8,462 nt of DNA, taken from the NCBI GenBank assembly GCA_022449325.1, contig JAKUSK010000034.1:1-8462 (forward strand), written 5' to 3'. Positions 1-5,875 of this stretch are shown here, piece after piece; position 1 is the stretch's first letter; each line of letters starts with the position of its first letter. The position numbers and the translations under genes are program-made. This DNA comes from Nitrososphaerales archaeon. Its GTDB lineage: Archaea; Thermoproteota; Nitrososphaeria; Nitrososphaerales; UBA57. Below the pieces are notes generated by a model that saw nothing but the letters and a program-made list of their open reading frames with translations, was not told the origin of the DNA and ran no database searches.

Positions 1-1919
1 TCCGCCATTAACCAGATTTTAAAATTATCACTGCGTTCAAGACCTTCTTCTTGCATAATTTTTATTGTGTCTTTTACTTCAGATGTGTTTCTAGCAAATG
101 GTAACATTGTCCAAACATTTGTAAAACCGTTATCACGTAATTTTTTAATTGTTTGACATTCTAAACGAAAAGCAGGTTCATAATCTGGACTTATGTATCT
201 TGAGATACCCCTCCAACCTATCATAGGGTTTTCTTCACGTGGTTCATATTTTTCTCCGCCTTCGAGTTTACTATATTCATTTGATTTAAAGTCACTAAAA
301 CGTACAACAACAGGACGGGGAGTGATTGTACTAGCTACTTTACTTATTCCTTCATAAAGCGTATTAACAAATTTATCAGATTCATTGTCTTCAATTAGTT
401 TTAATGGGTGTTTAGAAATTTTATCCGCAATAAGAAATTCGATACGCATCAATCCAATTCCGTCAAATGGAAGGACTTTATATTTATCAATAAGGTCAGG
501 AGAACCAAGATTCATGTATATTTGAGTAGCAGTTACTGGCCAAGATTCGCTATCAAAGGAAGGTTTTTCTTCAGATTTACTTTGGATTTCAATCTTACCA
601 TCGTATATACATCCAGAAGAACCGTCTACTGTAACTTCTTGTTTAGGTTTTAAGAGAGTGGTAACATCTTTTACTCCTACAATACAAGGAATTCCTAATT
701 CTCTAGATACTATGGCAGCATGGGCAGTAGCGCCACCTGATTGAGTAATAATGGCAGAAGCACGTTTCATAATTGGCGTCCAATCAGGAGTAGTCATTTG
801 AGTAACAAGAATTTGATTTTCTTGGAAACTAGAAGTATTCTTTATGTCTAAAATGATATTTGCATTACCAGACCGAATGCCAGCAGAAGCTCCTATTCCT
901 TTAAGTATAGGTTCAGCGACAGATTTAGATGAAGAATGAACAGTTTCTGGACGTGCTTGTACAATGAAGATATCATGAGAATTTTTTTCAAACACCCATT
1001 CAATGTCCATAGGTTTGTCATAATGCTCTTCAATTTGGACAGCAAAATTTGAAAGTGCTGTTACAACATTATCGTCAATTGAAGGTTTATTTTGTAGATC
1101 TTCTGGTACGTCAATTTCGGTTGCAGAAGCTCTGTCGGCAATTGCAAATTTTCCTTGCGTAGCTCCTCGAATTGTCATAAGTTTTTTGGTATTGATATTG
1201 CGAGAAGAAATATCCAGATTTGGTTTTGTAACAATAAAAGAATCTGGATCAACTTTACCCTGTACTATGGTTTCGCCTACACCCCATGAACTTTCGATGT
1301 AAATTTCATTTTTATTTCCGCTAACAGGATTTAGTGTAAACATAACACCTGCAGATTCGGGATCTAACATTTTTTGAACAGTAATACTAGCTAAAACAAG
1401 GAAATGATCAAAGTTTTTTTCATGTCTATAAGATATTGCACGAGATGAAAAAACCGAACTAAGGCATTTTTTAACAGATGTAAGAACGTTGTCTATTCCT
1501 TTGATGTATAGAAAAGAATCCATTTGACCCGCAAAACTGGCAGAAGGTAAATCTTCAGCAGTGGCACTACTTCGTACCGCAACTTCTATGTTGTCGCCTA
1601 AAGAAGCATACGAAGAAGAAATTTCAGAAATTATATCTTCAGAAAGAGGAATATTTTCAATAATCTTCCTAATTTGATCACTGCAAGAATTAATTGAATT
1701 AAAATCATCAATATCTAGAGTATCTAGAATTTCGCTAATTTGAGTTTTGAATTCTGACTCTATTACTAATTTTTTGTATGCAAGAGTAGTAATAGCAAAT
1801 CCATCAGGAACTGGAAGTCCAGTATTTAATAACTCTCCTAGATTAGCACTTTTACCACCTACTAGATCTACATCTTTACTTGTAAGGGATTTTAAAGGGC
1901 GAATAAAGGAATCCGACAT
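1..1919 (-). CDS. ppsA: Phosphoenolpyruvate synthase (pyruvate, water dikinase), 3'-truncated by the window edge
   Basis: The product makes PEP, AMP and phosphate from pyruvate, ATP and water in the cytoplasm, the entry step of gluconeogenesis. The reading frame is open from ATG at 1919 to the left edge: 639 complete codons plus two bases, against about 760-820 residues in the family. An N-terminal ATP-grasp domain carries the motif VRSSATAEDLPSASFAGQ (residues 115-132). The swivelling domain has GGATAHAAIVSRELGIPCIVG-type sequence with the phospho-accepting histidine at residue 400. The PEP/pyruvate-binding barrel begins near residue 465 and shows GIGLMRIEFL (Arg492), VRFSDFKSNEY (Arg540) and ENPMIGWRG (Arg570). 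The final part of the barrel, with the usual catalytic cysteine, lies outside the window. The start is favoured because the family signature GGKSANLGEL begins at residue 21 and a TATA-like box lies about 29 nt upstream, suggesting leaderless translation. Pyruvate phosphate dikinase is a less likely alternative because its characteristic insertions are absent. Confidence 0.93.
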   Translation of the reverse strand, partial: MSDSFIRPLKSLTSKDVDLVGGKSANLGELLNTGLPVPDGFAITTLAYKKLVIESEFKTQISEILDTLDIDDFNSINSCSDQIRKIIENIPLSEDIISEISSSYASLGDNIEVAVRSSATAEDLPSASFAGQMDSFLYIKGIDNVLTSVKKCLSSVFSSRAISYRHEKNFDHFLVLASITVQKMLDPESAGVMFTLNPVSGNKNEIYIESSWGVGETIVQGKVDPDSFIVTKPNLDISSRNINTKKLMTIRGATQGKFAIADRASATEIDVPEDLQNKPSIDDNVVTALSNFAVQIEEHYDKPMDIEWVFEKNSHDIFIVQARPETVHSSSKSVAEPILKGIGASAGIRSGNANIILDIKNTSSFQENQILVTQMTTPDWTPIMKRASAIITQSGGATAHAAIVSRELGIPCIVGVKDVTTLLKPKQEVTVDGSSGCIYDGKIEIQSKSEEKPSFDSESWPVTATQIYMNLGSPDLIDKYKVLPFDGIGLMRIEFLIADKISKHPLKLIEDNESDKFVNTLYEGISKVASTITPRPVVVRFSDFKSNEYSKLEGGEKYEPREENPMIGWRGISRYISPDYEPAFRLECQTIKKLRDNGFTNVWTMLPFARNTSEVKDTIKIMQEEGLERSDNFKIWLMA

Positions 1920-1944
1920 AACTAGATTATAATTAATTCAATTT

Positions 1945-1952
1945 TTATTAAA
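1945..1952 (-). promoter_or_regulatory. TATA-like box for ppsA
   Basis: On the minus strand this reads TTTAATAA and sits 26-33 nt before the ppsA ATG. That is the usual distance between an archaeal TATA box and the transcription start, so the mRNA would be leaderless or nearly so. No Shine-Dalgarno sequence precedes the ATG, which agrees. Inferred from motif and spacing only; the region is AT-rich, so chance matches are easy. Confidence 0.4.
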
Positions 1953-1956
1953 TATT

Positions 1957-1970
1957 ACGCGTATCCGGAT
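1957..1970. promoter_or_regulatory. Two abutting GC-rich palindromes between divergent promoters (possible operator)
   Basis: ACGCGT (1957-1962) is followed immediately by ATCCGGAT (1963-1970), both perfect palindromes. They form the only GC-rich island in the AT-rich gap between ppsA and the membrane-protein pair. They lie between the two proposed TATA boxes, where a dimeric regulator could act on either promoter. Function is inferred from position; no regulator is identified. Confidence 0.25.
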
Positions 1971-1980
1971 GAGAATTTTG

Positions 1981-1990
1981 AAATATAATA
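1981..1990 (+). promoter_or_regulatory. TATA-like box for the membrane-protein pair
   Basis: AAATATAATA is centred near 1985, about 25 nt before the TTG at 2010. An archaeal transcript would therefore start at or next to that codon, giving a leaderless message and supporting the TTG as the true start. Confidence 0.4.
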
Positions 1991-2009
1991 ATAACATAAT
2001 TGAAGTTAC

Positions 2010-2321
2010 TTGTTATATCAAATTTATTTTCTTATTTTATTGAATCCATATCTGATTATTTCAATAGTAATTTTCTTGCTTGACTTATTATTTTACTTTA
2101 GAATTGAGAAGAAAAAGGAATTACGAATGTCGATACTTTGGGGAAATTTTATTATTCTATTCGGGCTTGTCTTTTTGTTTTTATTGAGTCAATTAGAGAT
2201 TCAAACATTCAGAGAAGATTTAATGATTTGGAAGAGAATTGCATCAATAATAATTTGGTCAGGCTCTATATATTCGGTAATTTTAATAACGTCAGAAATC
2301 AAGGTTTTGAGTAGAAAATAA
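2010..2321 (+). CDS. Small membrane protein with three predicted transmembrane segments, function unknown
   Basis: I do not recognise this 103-residue protein. Hydrophobic stretches at about residues 12-30, 42-60 and 77-95 suggest three membrane helices, with a basic loop after the first (RIEKKKELR, residues 31-39) that would face the cytoplasm by the positive-inside rule. There is no cleavable signal peptide, cysteine or histidine motif. The start is TTG at 2010: an in-frame stop lies 9 nt upstream at 2001-2003, and a TATA-like box is at leaderless spacing. The next gene begins one base after the stop codon, so the two are almost certainly co-transcribed. The protein might be an accessory of a membrane complex with its neighbour, but nothing in the sequence names that complex. 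Existence of the gene is likely; its role is unknown. Confidence 0.6.
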   Translation: MLYQIYFLILLNPYLIISIVIFLLDLLFYFRIEKKKELRMSILWGNFIILFGLVFLFLLSQLEIQTFREDLMIWKRIASIIIWSGSIYSVILITSEIKVLSRK

Positions 2322-2322
2322 T

Positions 2323-2805
2323 ATGATTAGAATCGAAACTGTAATAAAGAATTTTCTGAAATTATCAATATTAAATACAATTGTTGCAATAATATTTTTA
2401 TTTCCTATTTTAATTCCGCAGTTAGCTTTTCCAATCCTAATTACTGAATGGCCAGGAATTTACATGGTCTTGGCATATTTCATATTTTTATTTGCTGCAG
2501 TAATTGGATTTATTGCATGGACATTTGCATATTATTTATTATGGAAATTATATGAAATAAAATTTGTAAAAAGAAATTTAGTGTATGCGCAAATAGTATT
2601 TTTAGAAATTGGTGCTTTGCTTGCCTGTATTTTTATGTATTGGGGAGGATATGTGGGATCTTCAGCTGCATATTCAGGAATGTCCGAATTTGTTGTGGGA
2701 ATAATGATGGAATTTGCTACAATACCAAGTGGACTTGGAATTGGATTGATTTTATTTGGTAATTTATTTGGAATATTAAATTTAATATTAGCTTGGAAAG
2801 AATAG
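2323..2805 (+). CDS. Membrane protein with four predicted transmembrane segments, function unknown
   Basis: This 160-residue product is strongly hydrophobic, with likely helices at about residues 14-36, 46-74, 87-109 and 134-156. The second is long and aromatic, preceded by TEWPGIYM (41-48) and followed by a charged loop (KLYEIKFVKRN, 75-85). Glu95 lies within the third helix; such buried acids can matter in ion or proton handling, but this is only suggestive. The ATG follows the previous stop by one base and no strong Shine-Dalgarno is visible, which fits translational coupling. The organisation resembles small subunits of thaumarchaeal respiratory or transport complexes, but I cannot assign a family. 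The last codons overlap an 18-bp AT palindrome and a possible promoter for the downstream RNA candidate. Confidence 0.7.
   Translation: MIRIETVIKNFLKLSILNTIVAIIFLFPILIPQLAFPILITEWPGIYMVLAYFIFLFAAVIGFIAWTFAYYLLWKLYEIKFVKRNLVYAQIVFLEIGALLACIFMYWGGYVGSSAAYSGMSEFVVGIMMEFATIPSGLGIGLILFGNLFGILNLILAWKE
2772..2789. repeat. Perfect 18-bp AT-only palindrome
   Basis: AATATTAAATTTAATATT equals its own reverse complement. It lies in the last codons of the four-helix membrane protein gene, just upstream of the GC-rich structured segment. Its right half contains TTTAATAT (2781-2788), about 27 nt before 2812, which could be a TATA box for a plus-strand RNA. In AT-rich coding DNA such a palindrome can arise by chance. 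Confidence 0.4.
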
Positions 2806-2811
2806 TGGTCA

Positions 2812-2892
2812 GTGTCGTCGCAGTGTCCTCATAATTCAGACTAAAAGAGGATATAATCCCGGAGCTTCATCTGAACTCAGTCTGGGGCGACT
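2812..2892 (+). ncRNA. Candidate structured non-coding RNA (strand uncertain)
   Basis: No reading frame covers this intergenic segment. By hand count 39 of 81 bases are G or C (about 48%), well above its AT-rich surroundings, which in low-GC genomes often marks a structured RNA. The pairings nest: GTCGC (2817-2821) with GCGAC (2887-2891); CAGACT (2837-2842) with AGTCTG (2879-2884); inside these a hairpin GGAT-ATA-ATCC (2849-2859) and a hairpin GAG-C-TTC-ATCT-GAA-CTC (2862-2878). Together they give a closing stem, an asymmetric internal loop and a three-way junction. A plus-strand transcript is favoured by a TATA-like sequence at 2781-2788 and a U-rich run at 2934-2948. A minus-strand transcript, as the 3' tail of the COG1325 operon, is also possible. 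I match it to no known RNA family. Confidence 0.45.
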
Positions 2893-2929
2893 AATACTTC
2901 ATCCCAAAGATAGATTGTATTGAGATAAT

Positions 2930-3157
2930 TTAATTCTTCTTATTTTTTATTGATTTGAGTGTACCTGAGACTTGTAGAATCTCTATATTGTGACTAATTA
3001 ATTGTTCTTTGGTTAAAGACAGATTGTCAAGTTTTACTTTTAGAATTATGTTTTTACTGAAGCTATTTCTCACAATTTTAATATGTTTTAAATTCAATGA
3101 TTTAATATCTTCGGCATTATCTTTGTTAATTAGAAGATATCGTTTTTTTACTTTCAA
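2930..3157 (-). CDS. Small protein resembling a shortened RNase P protein subunit Pop5 (Rnp2)
   Basis: This 75-residue product starts with KVKKRYLLI (residues 2-10) and ends with ILQVSGTLKSIKNKK (60-74). These recall the KRYLL-type first strand and the ILxVSGTIKxA C-terminus of archaeal RNase P Pop5/Rnp2. About 55 residues separate the two blocks, against roughly 85 in typical Pop5, so the middle helices appear reduced. The start is TTG, overlapping the stop of the upstream COG1325 gene as TTGA. An in-frame TGA at 3164-3166 rules out a longer form, and GTGAG on the minus strand (3167-3163) precedes the TTG by 5 nt as a weak Shine-Dalgarno. In other archaea COG1325 lies next to RNase P subunit genes, which supports the idea. 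The family call is tentative; an unrelated small basic protein is possible. Confidence 0.5.
   Translation of the reverse strand: MKVKKRYLLINKDNAEDIKSLNLKHIKIVRNSFSKNIILKVKLDNLSLTKEQLISHNIEILQVSGTLKSIKNKKN
2934..2948 (+). terminator. Possible U-rich terminator for plus-strand transcripts
   Basis: TTCTTCTTATTTTTT is a pyrimidine run of the kind that ends archaeal transcripts. It lies about 40 nt after the structured segment and after the membrane-protein operon. It also falls on the antisense of the last codons of the minus-strand 75-residue gene (lysine and asparagine codons), so the T-richness may simply reflect coding. Confidence 0.3.
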
Positions 3158-3585
3158 TAATACTCACACAACAATTCATTATATGATTTTATTGCTTTAT
3201 TTTCATTTAATTTAATTTTAGGTTTCATCTTTATTCTAACAGAATCGTCATAAGAGATTACCAAAATGTCATCGATTATCGCTTGTTTATTAAAACGTAG
3301 ATATAGATTGAATTTATCATCTAAATAATTAATCAAATCAGTGTTGAGATTAGACAAATCATTACTGCTAAGAGAAGAAAATATTTTTTCTGCTATTGTA
3401 TGTACGCGATCCCGAATAAAATGGGCGCTAATTAGGTGGATAGTATTACCATGATGTCCCTCAGTTTTTTTAATACTGAAATCATCAAGAGATAAGTCTA
3501 ATATAAGGCATAAATGAGACAAGAAATTTTCAGTATTTTCAGTCTCATGAAGGACAAAAGTGATTTCAATGGTTCGAAAAGCCAT
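3154..3585 (-). CDS. COG1325 RNA-binding protein (putative exosome-associated, PF01877)
   Basis: The 143-residue product matches the archaeal COG1325/PF01877 family of small RNA-binding proteins, described as exosome-related with a dsRBD-like fold. Its cellular role is still uncertain. Family hallmarks in order are the first strand with FVLHETE (residues 10-16), KTEGHHGN (40-47), and NLYLRFNKQ (93-101) followed by DDSVRIKMKPKI (113-124). I chose the ATG at 3585 because homologues begin just before the first strand. An ATG at 3627 would add a 14-residue hydrophobic/basic leader (MNIFLTVLKKTSNK) outside the family domain and place coding sequence across a TATA-like box at 3616-3624. From that box the minus-strand transcript would start about 9 nt before the 3585 ATG. 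The gene is divergent from kae1 and its stop overlaps the downstream Pop5-like start by 4 nt. Confidence 0.8.
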   Translation of the reverse strand: MAFRTIEITFVLHETENTENFLSHLCLILDLSLDDFSIKKTEGHHGNTIHLISAHFIRDRVHTIAEKIFSSLSSNDLSNLNTDLINYLDDKFNLYLRFNKQAIIDDILVISYDDSVRIKMKPKIKLNENKAIKSYNELLCEYY

Positions 3586-3615
3586 TTTATTTGAAGTTTT
3601 TTTCAATACAGTTAG

Positions 3616-3624
3616 AAATATATT
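3616..3624. promoter_or_regulatory. Possible shared bidirectional TATA box between the COG1325 gene and kae1
   Basis: AAATATATT is nearly self-complementary and is the best TATA match in the divergent region. Counting about 26 nt each way gives a plus-strand start near 3647, leaving a leader of about 6 nt to the kae1 ATG at 3653, and a minus-strand start near 3594, leaving about 9 nt to the COG1325 ATG at 3585. Both fit archaeal short-leader promoters. Inferred from spacing. Confidence 0.35.
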
Positions 3625-3652
3625 CATAATTGCGAGTCTTAAATGTTAACTA

Positions 3653-4651
3653 ATGAAGACAGGACAAATTTGCATAGGTTTAGAATCAACGGCTCATACA
3701 TTTGGGGCATCTATTGTAGATGCGGATGGGAATATTTTTTCAGATGTGAAAGATATCTATAAAGCTCCAAAAGGTTCTGGAATACATCCTAGAGAAGCGT
3801 CTAGACATCACTCGAATATTGCAAATGAAGTAATACAAAAAGCACTAGATGAAGCTAAGGTGAAGTATACAGAATTAGACATAGTATCTTATTCTGCAGG
3901 ACCAGGTATTGGTCCATGTCTTCGAGTTGGTGCAACTGCTGCAAGAGCTTTATCATTAAAATTAAACAAACCACTTGTTCCAGTTAATCATGCAATTGGT
4001 CATATTGAATTAGGGTGTTTATTAACAGGTACAACAGACCCAGTAAATCTTTTAGTTTCTGGAGGTCATACAATGATTCTAGGATTTAATTCTGGTAAAT
4101 GGAGAGCGTTTGGAGAAACTCTAGACTTAACAATAGGTCAATTAATTGATCAGATTGGAAGGTATGCGGGTTATAGTTCTCCAGCAGGTGCAACAATTGA
4201 AAAATTAGCTAGTAAGTCGGAGAACTATCTGAGGTTGCCTTATTCCGTAAAAGGTAATGATGTTTCATTTTCGGGAATGTTAACAAGTGCAAAGAAAATG
4301 ATTGACAAAGGAGAAAAAGTTGAAGATGTATGTTTTTCATTACAAGAAACAGCATATGCAATGTTAGCAGAAGTTACGGAAAGAGCATTGTCGTTCTTGG
4401 AAAAGAAAGAAGTTATAATAACAGGAGGAGTAGCCGCAAGTACGAGATTGAAAGAAATGTTGGAAGACATGTGTAATGAAAGAGATTCAAAGTTGTCAGT
4501 AATTCCAAGAAATTATGCAGGAGACTGTGGTGCACAGATAGCATGGACAGGAATATTGGCGTACAATAGTGGTATAAAAGTTTCAGTAGATGAGAGTTGG
4601 GTAAGACAATCTTGGAGATTAGACAGAGTAGATGTAAAATGGCGAAAATAA
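3653..4651 (+). CDS. kae1: KEOPS subunit Kae1, tRNA N6-adenosine threonylcarbamoyltransferase
   Basis: Kae1 is the catalytic subunit of KEOPS. It transfers the threonylcarbamoyl group from threonylcarbamoyl-AMP to A37 of ANN-decoding tRNAs. The 332-residue length is typical. The ASKHA fold is seen in the first phosphate loop (GLESTAHTFGAS, 9-20), the metal-binding pair in VNHAIGHIE (His113, His117), VSGGHT (135-140), GETLDLTIG (154-162), FSGMLTSAKK (206-215), the adenosine-side glycines TGGVAAS (257-263) and the third metal ligand in AGDCGAQIAW (Asp291). The ATG at 3653 places the N-terminus right before the first strand and is preceded by a short leader without a clear Shine-Dalgarno. The gene is not fused to bud32, unlike in some euryarchaea, but its 3' end overlaps the bud32 start. 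It was formerly named O-sialoglycoprotein endopeptidase. Confidence 0.96.
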   Translation: MKTGQICIGLESTAHTFGASIVDADGNIFSDVKDIYKAPKGSGIHPREASRHHSNIANEVIQKALDEAKVKYTELDIVSYSAGPGIGPCLRVGATAARALSLKLNKPLVPVNHAIGHIELGCLLTGTTDPVNLLVSGGHTMILGFNSGKWRAFGETLDLTIGQLIDQIGRYAGYSSPAGATIEKLASKSENYLRLPYSVKGNDVSFSGMLTSAKKMIDKGEKVEDVCFSLQETAYAMLAEVTERALSFLEKKEVIITGGVAASTRLKEMLEDMCNERDSKLSVIPRNYAGDCGAQIAWTGILAYNSGIKVSVDESWVRQSWRLDRVDVKWRK

Positions 4652-5268
4652 TTAACGTAGGTGCAGAGGCAACAGTAACAGTCACTGAATGGTTCGGAAT
4701 ATCAGCTATTTCAAAACGTAGAGATGTTAAGAAATATAGGCGTCAGGAAATAGACGAATTTATCAGATCGAATAGAACTTTGAAGGAGGCCAACATGTTA
4801 AACAGAGTCAGAGAGAAAGTGGATGTTCCAAGTATTTATTTCGTTGATTTAAGACAATCAGAAATAATAATGGAGAATATAGATGGTACAAAAGTGAGAG
4901 ATGTATTAACAAAAGATGAGTCAAATAAAGCAGATATAGGTAGAATAATTGGAGAAATGGTAGCAATATTACATAAGAATCACATTATTCATGGAGATTT
5001 AACTACTTCTAATATGATAATAAGGAAAAATGGAAGTATTTGTTTAATAGATTTTGGATTATCTTCGACAAGTAAAAAATTAGAAGATAAAGGAGTGGAT
5101 ATAAGACTGTTTAAGGGAATTTTACAAAGTGCACATAATGACGTGTTTAATGTAGTGTTTAATAATTTTAAGAAGGGTTACAAATCTGTAATGAAAAATT
5201 CCACTGAAGAAATTTTTTCGATTGTTAAGAAAATTGAAATGAGAGGGAGATATGCAAGAGTTGACTAG
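4639..5268 (+). CDS. bud32: KEOPS subunit Bud32, atypical small protein kinase/ATPase
   Basis: Bud32 is a minimal RIO-like kinase whose ATPase activity supports KEOPS in t6A formation and which contacts Kae1. From ATG 4639 the product has 209 residues, normal for the stand-alone archaeal form. Visible parts are a degenerate nucleotide loop (GAEATVTV, 8-15), a candidate ATP-binding lysine in SAISKRR (Lys26), KKYRRQEID (31-39), the gatekeeper region IIMENIDG (76-83), the catalytic loop IHGDLTTSN (117-125, Asp120), the metal-binding LIDFGLS (136-142, Asp138) and the basic RGRY near the C-terminus (202-205). The ATG lies inside the last codons of kae1, giving a 13-nt overlap, so the two are surely co-transcribed. 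A TTG at 4597 would add 14 residues coded within kae1 with no family support, so I rejected it. Confidence 0.95.
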   Translation: MAKIINVGAEATVTVTEWFGISAISKRRDVKKYRRQEIDEFIRSNRTLKEANMLNRVREKVDVPSIYFVDLRQSEIIMENIDGTKVRDVLTKDESNKADIGRIIGEMVAILHKNHIIHGDLTTSNMIIRKNGSICLIDFGLSSTSKKLEDKGVDIRLFKGILQSAHNDVFNVVFNNFKKGYKSVMKNSTEEIFSIVKKIEMRGRYARVD

Positions 5269-5827
5269 TAAAAAGATTAGCTTAGCAACAAAAAATATGG
5301 ACAAATATGAAGAGATGAGGAACATATTAGAAGATTATAATTTAGATCTTCGAGTAGTTGATTTAAAGGGAACGGAGATACAAGCATTTAGTGTTTTATC
5401 AGTTGCTGAACATTCTGCAAAAGAAATAGCTTCAAAAACTGATGATGCTTTTATTGTAGAGGATTCAGGAATTTATGTCAATTCACTATATGGTTTTCCA
5501 GGTCCATATTCAGCGTTTGTTTATAAGACAATAGGATTGGGTGGAATAGTAAGATTGTTAAAAAATAGAGAAGACAAAACTGCAGAATTTCATTCCGCTT
5601 TAGTATATGGAGATAAAGGAAAAGTTGTAAAGAGTTTCATAGGTATTTGTGAAGGAACCATATCAACTGATTTACAGGGAGAATTGGGATTTGGATATGA
5701 TCCAATATTCATTCCCAAAGGAAAGAAGAAAACTTTTGCTGAGATGGAATTGAACGAAAAAAATCAGATATCTCACAGGTCAAAAGCGGCTCGAATATTT
5801 GCTGAATGGTTGGAGAATAACAAATAA
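5252..5827 (+). CDS. rdgB: XTP/dITP pyrophosphatase (RdgB/HAM1 family)
   Basis: The enzyme hydrolyses non-canonical purine triphosphates (dITP, XTP) to monophosphate and pyrophosphate, keeping damaged bases out of DNA and RNA. Its 191 residues fit the family. Motifs in order are SLATKNMDKYEEM (10-22) for triphosphate binding, VEDSGIYVNSLYGFPGPYSA (69-88) with the catalytic/metal acids Glu70 and Asp71, ELGFGYDPIF (144-153) and ISHRSKAA (173-180) for base recognition. The ATG at 5252 overlaps bud32 by 17 nt and follows GAGGGAG, one of the clearest Shine-Dalgarno sequences in the window. It is therefore translated from the kae1-bud32 message. A 48-nt gap separates it from rps15. Nothing is missing or unusual in the active site. 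Confidence 0.95.
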   Translation: MQELTSKKISLATKNMDKYEEMRNILEDYNLDLRVVDLKGTEIQAFSVLSVAEHSAKEIASKTDDAFIVEDSGIYVNSLYGFPGPYSAFVYKTIGLGGIVRLLKNREDKTAEFHSALVYGDKGKVVKSFIGICEGTISTDLQGELGFGYDPIFIPKGKKKTFAEMELNEKNQISHRSKAARIFAEWLENNK

Positions 5828-5844
5828 AAACGTAAGACTTATCA

Positions 5845-5851
5845 TTATAAA
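5845..5851 (+). promoter_or_regulatory. TATA-like box for rps15
   Basis: TTATAAA is centred near 5848, about 28 nt before the rps15 TTG at 5876, so a transcript could begin at the start codon. The short gap also holds GGTGA (5862-5866), a Shine-Dalgarno match 9 nt before the TTG that would be used on a longer read-through message from the upstream genes. Both modes may operate. Confidence 0.35.
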
Positions 5852-5875
5852 CATCTTATATGGTGAAGAGAACAG

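Noticed and set aside
408..653. 81-residue plus-strand open frame
   Set aside because: It lies wholly antisense to the well-supported ppsA gene and has no family features; its composition is that of a shadow frame.
2812..2905. A tRNA gene, possibly with an intron, in the GC-rich intergenic segment
   Set aside because: No TTCRANY T-loop with a paired 5-bp stem is found on either strand, no 7-bp acceptor stem forms, and the inner hairpins do not fit D or anticodon arms.
2808..2908. A C/D-box or H/ACA guide RNA on the minus strand
   Set aside because: GATGA and CTGA elements alternate (GGGATGA, CTGA, CAGATGA, CTGA) with a 3-nt D'-C' gap, but the guide spacers are about 18 and 27 nt rather than the usual 10-12. 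An ACA follows the outer stem, but the pocket would be 2 nt against 15 nt. Neither fits well, so only a generic structured RNA is called.
2806..2929. A reduced RNase P RNA, suggested by the neighbouring Pop5-like gene
   Set aside because: The segment is too short and lacks the conserved core elements GAGGAAAGUC and ACAGAA on both strands.
3009..3215. 68-residue plus-strand open frame
   Set aside because: It is antisense to the Pop5-like and COG1325 genes; its apparent hydrophobicity comes from complementing Lys/Asn-rich codons.
4597..4638. TTG start extending Bud32 by 14 residues
   Set aside because: The extra residues are encoded inside kae1, have no family counterpart, and the ATG at 4639 matches the usual Bud32 N-terminus.
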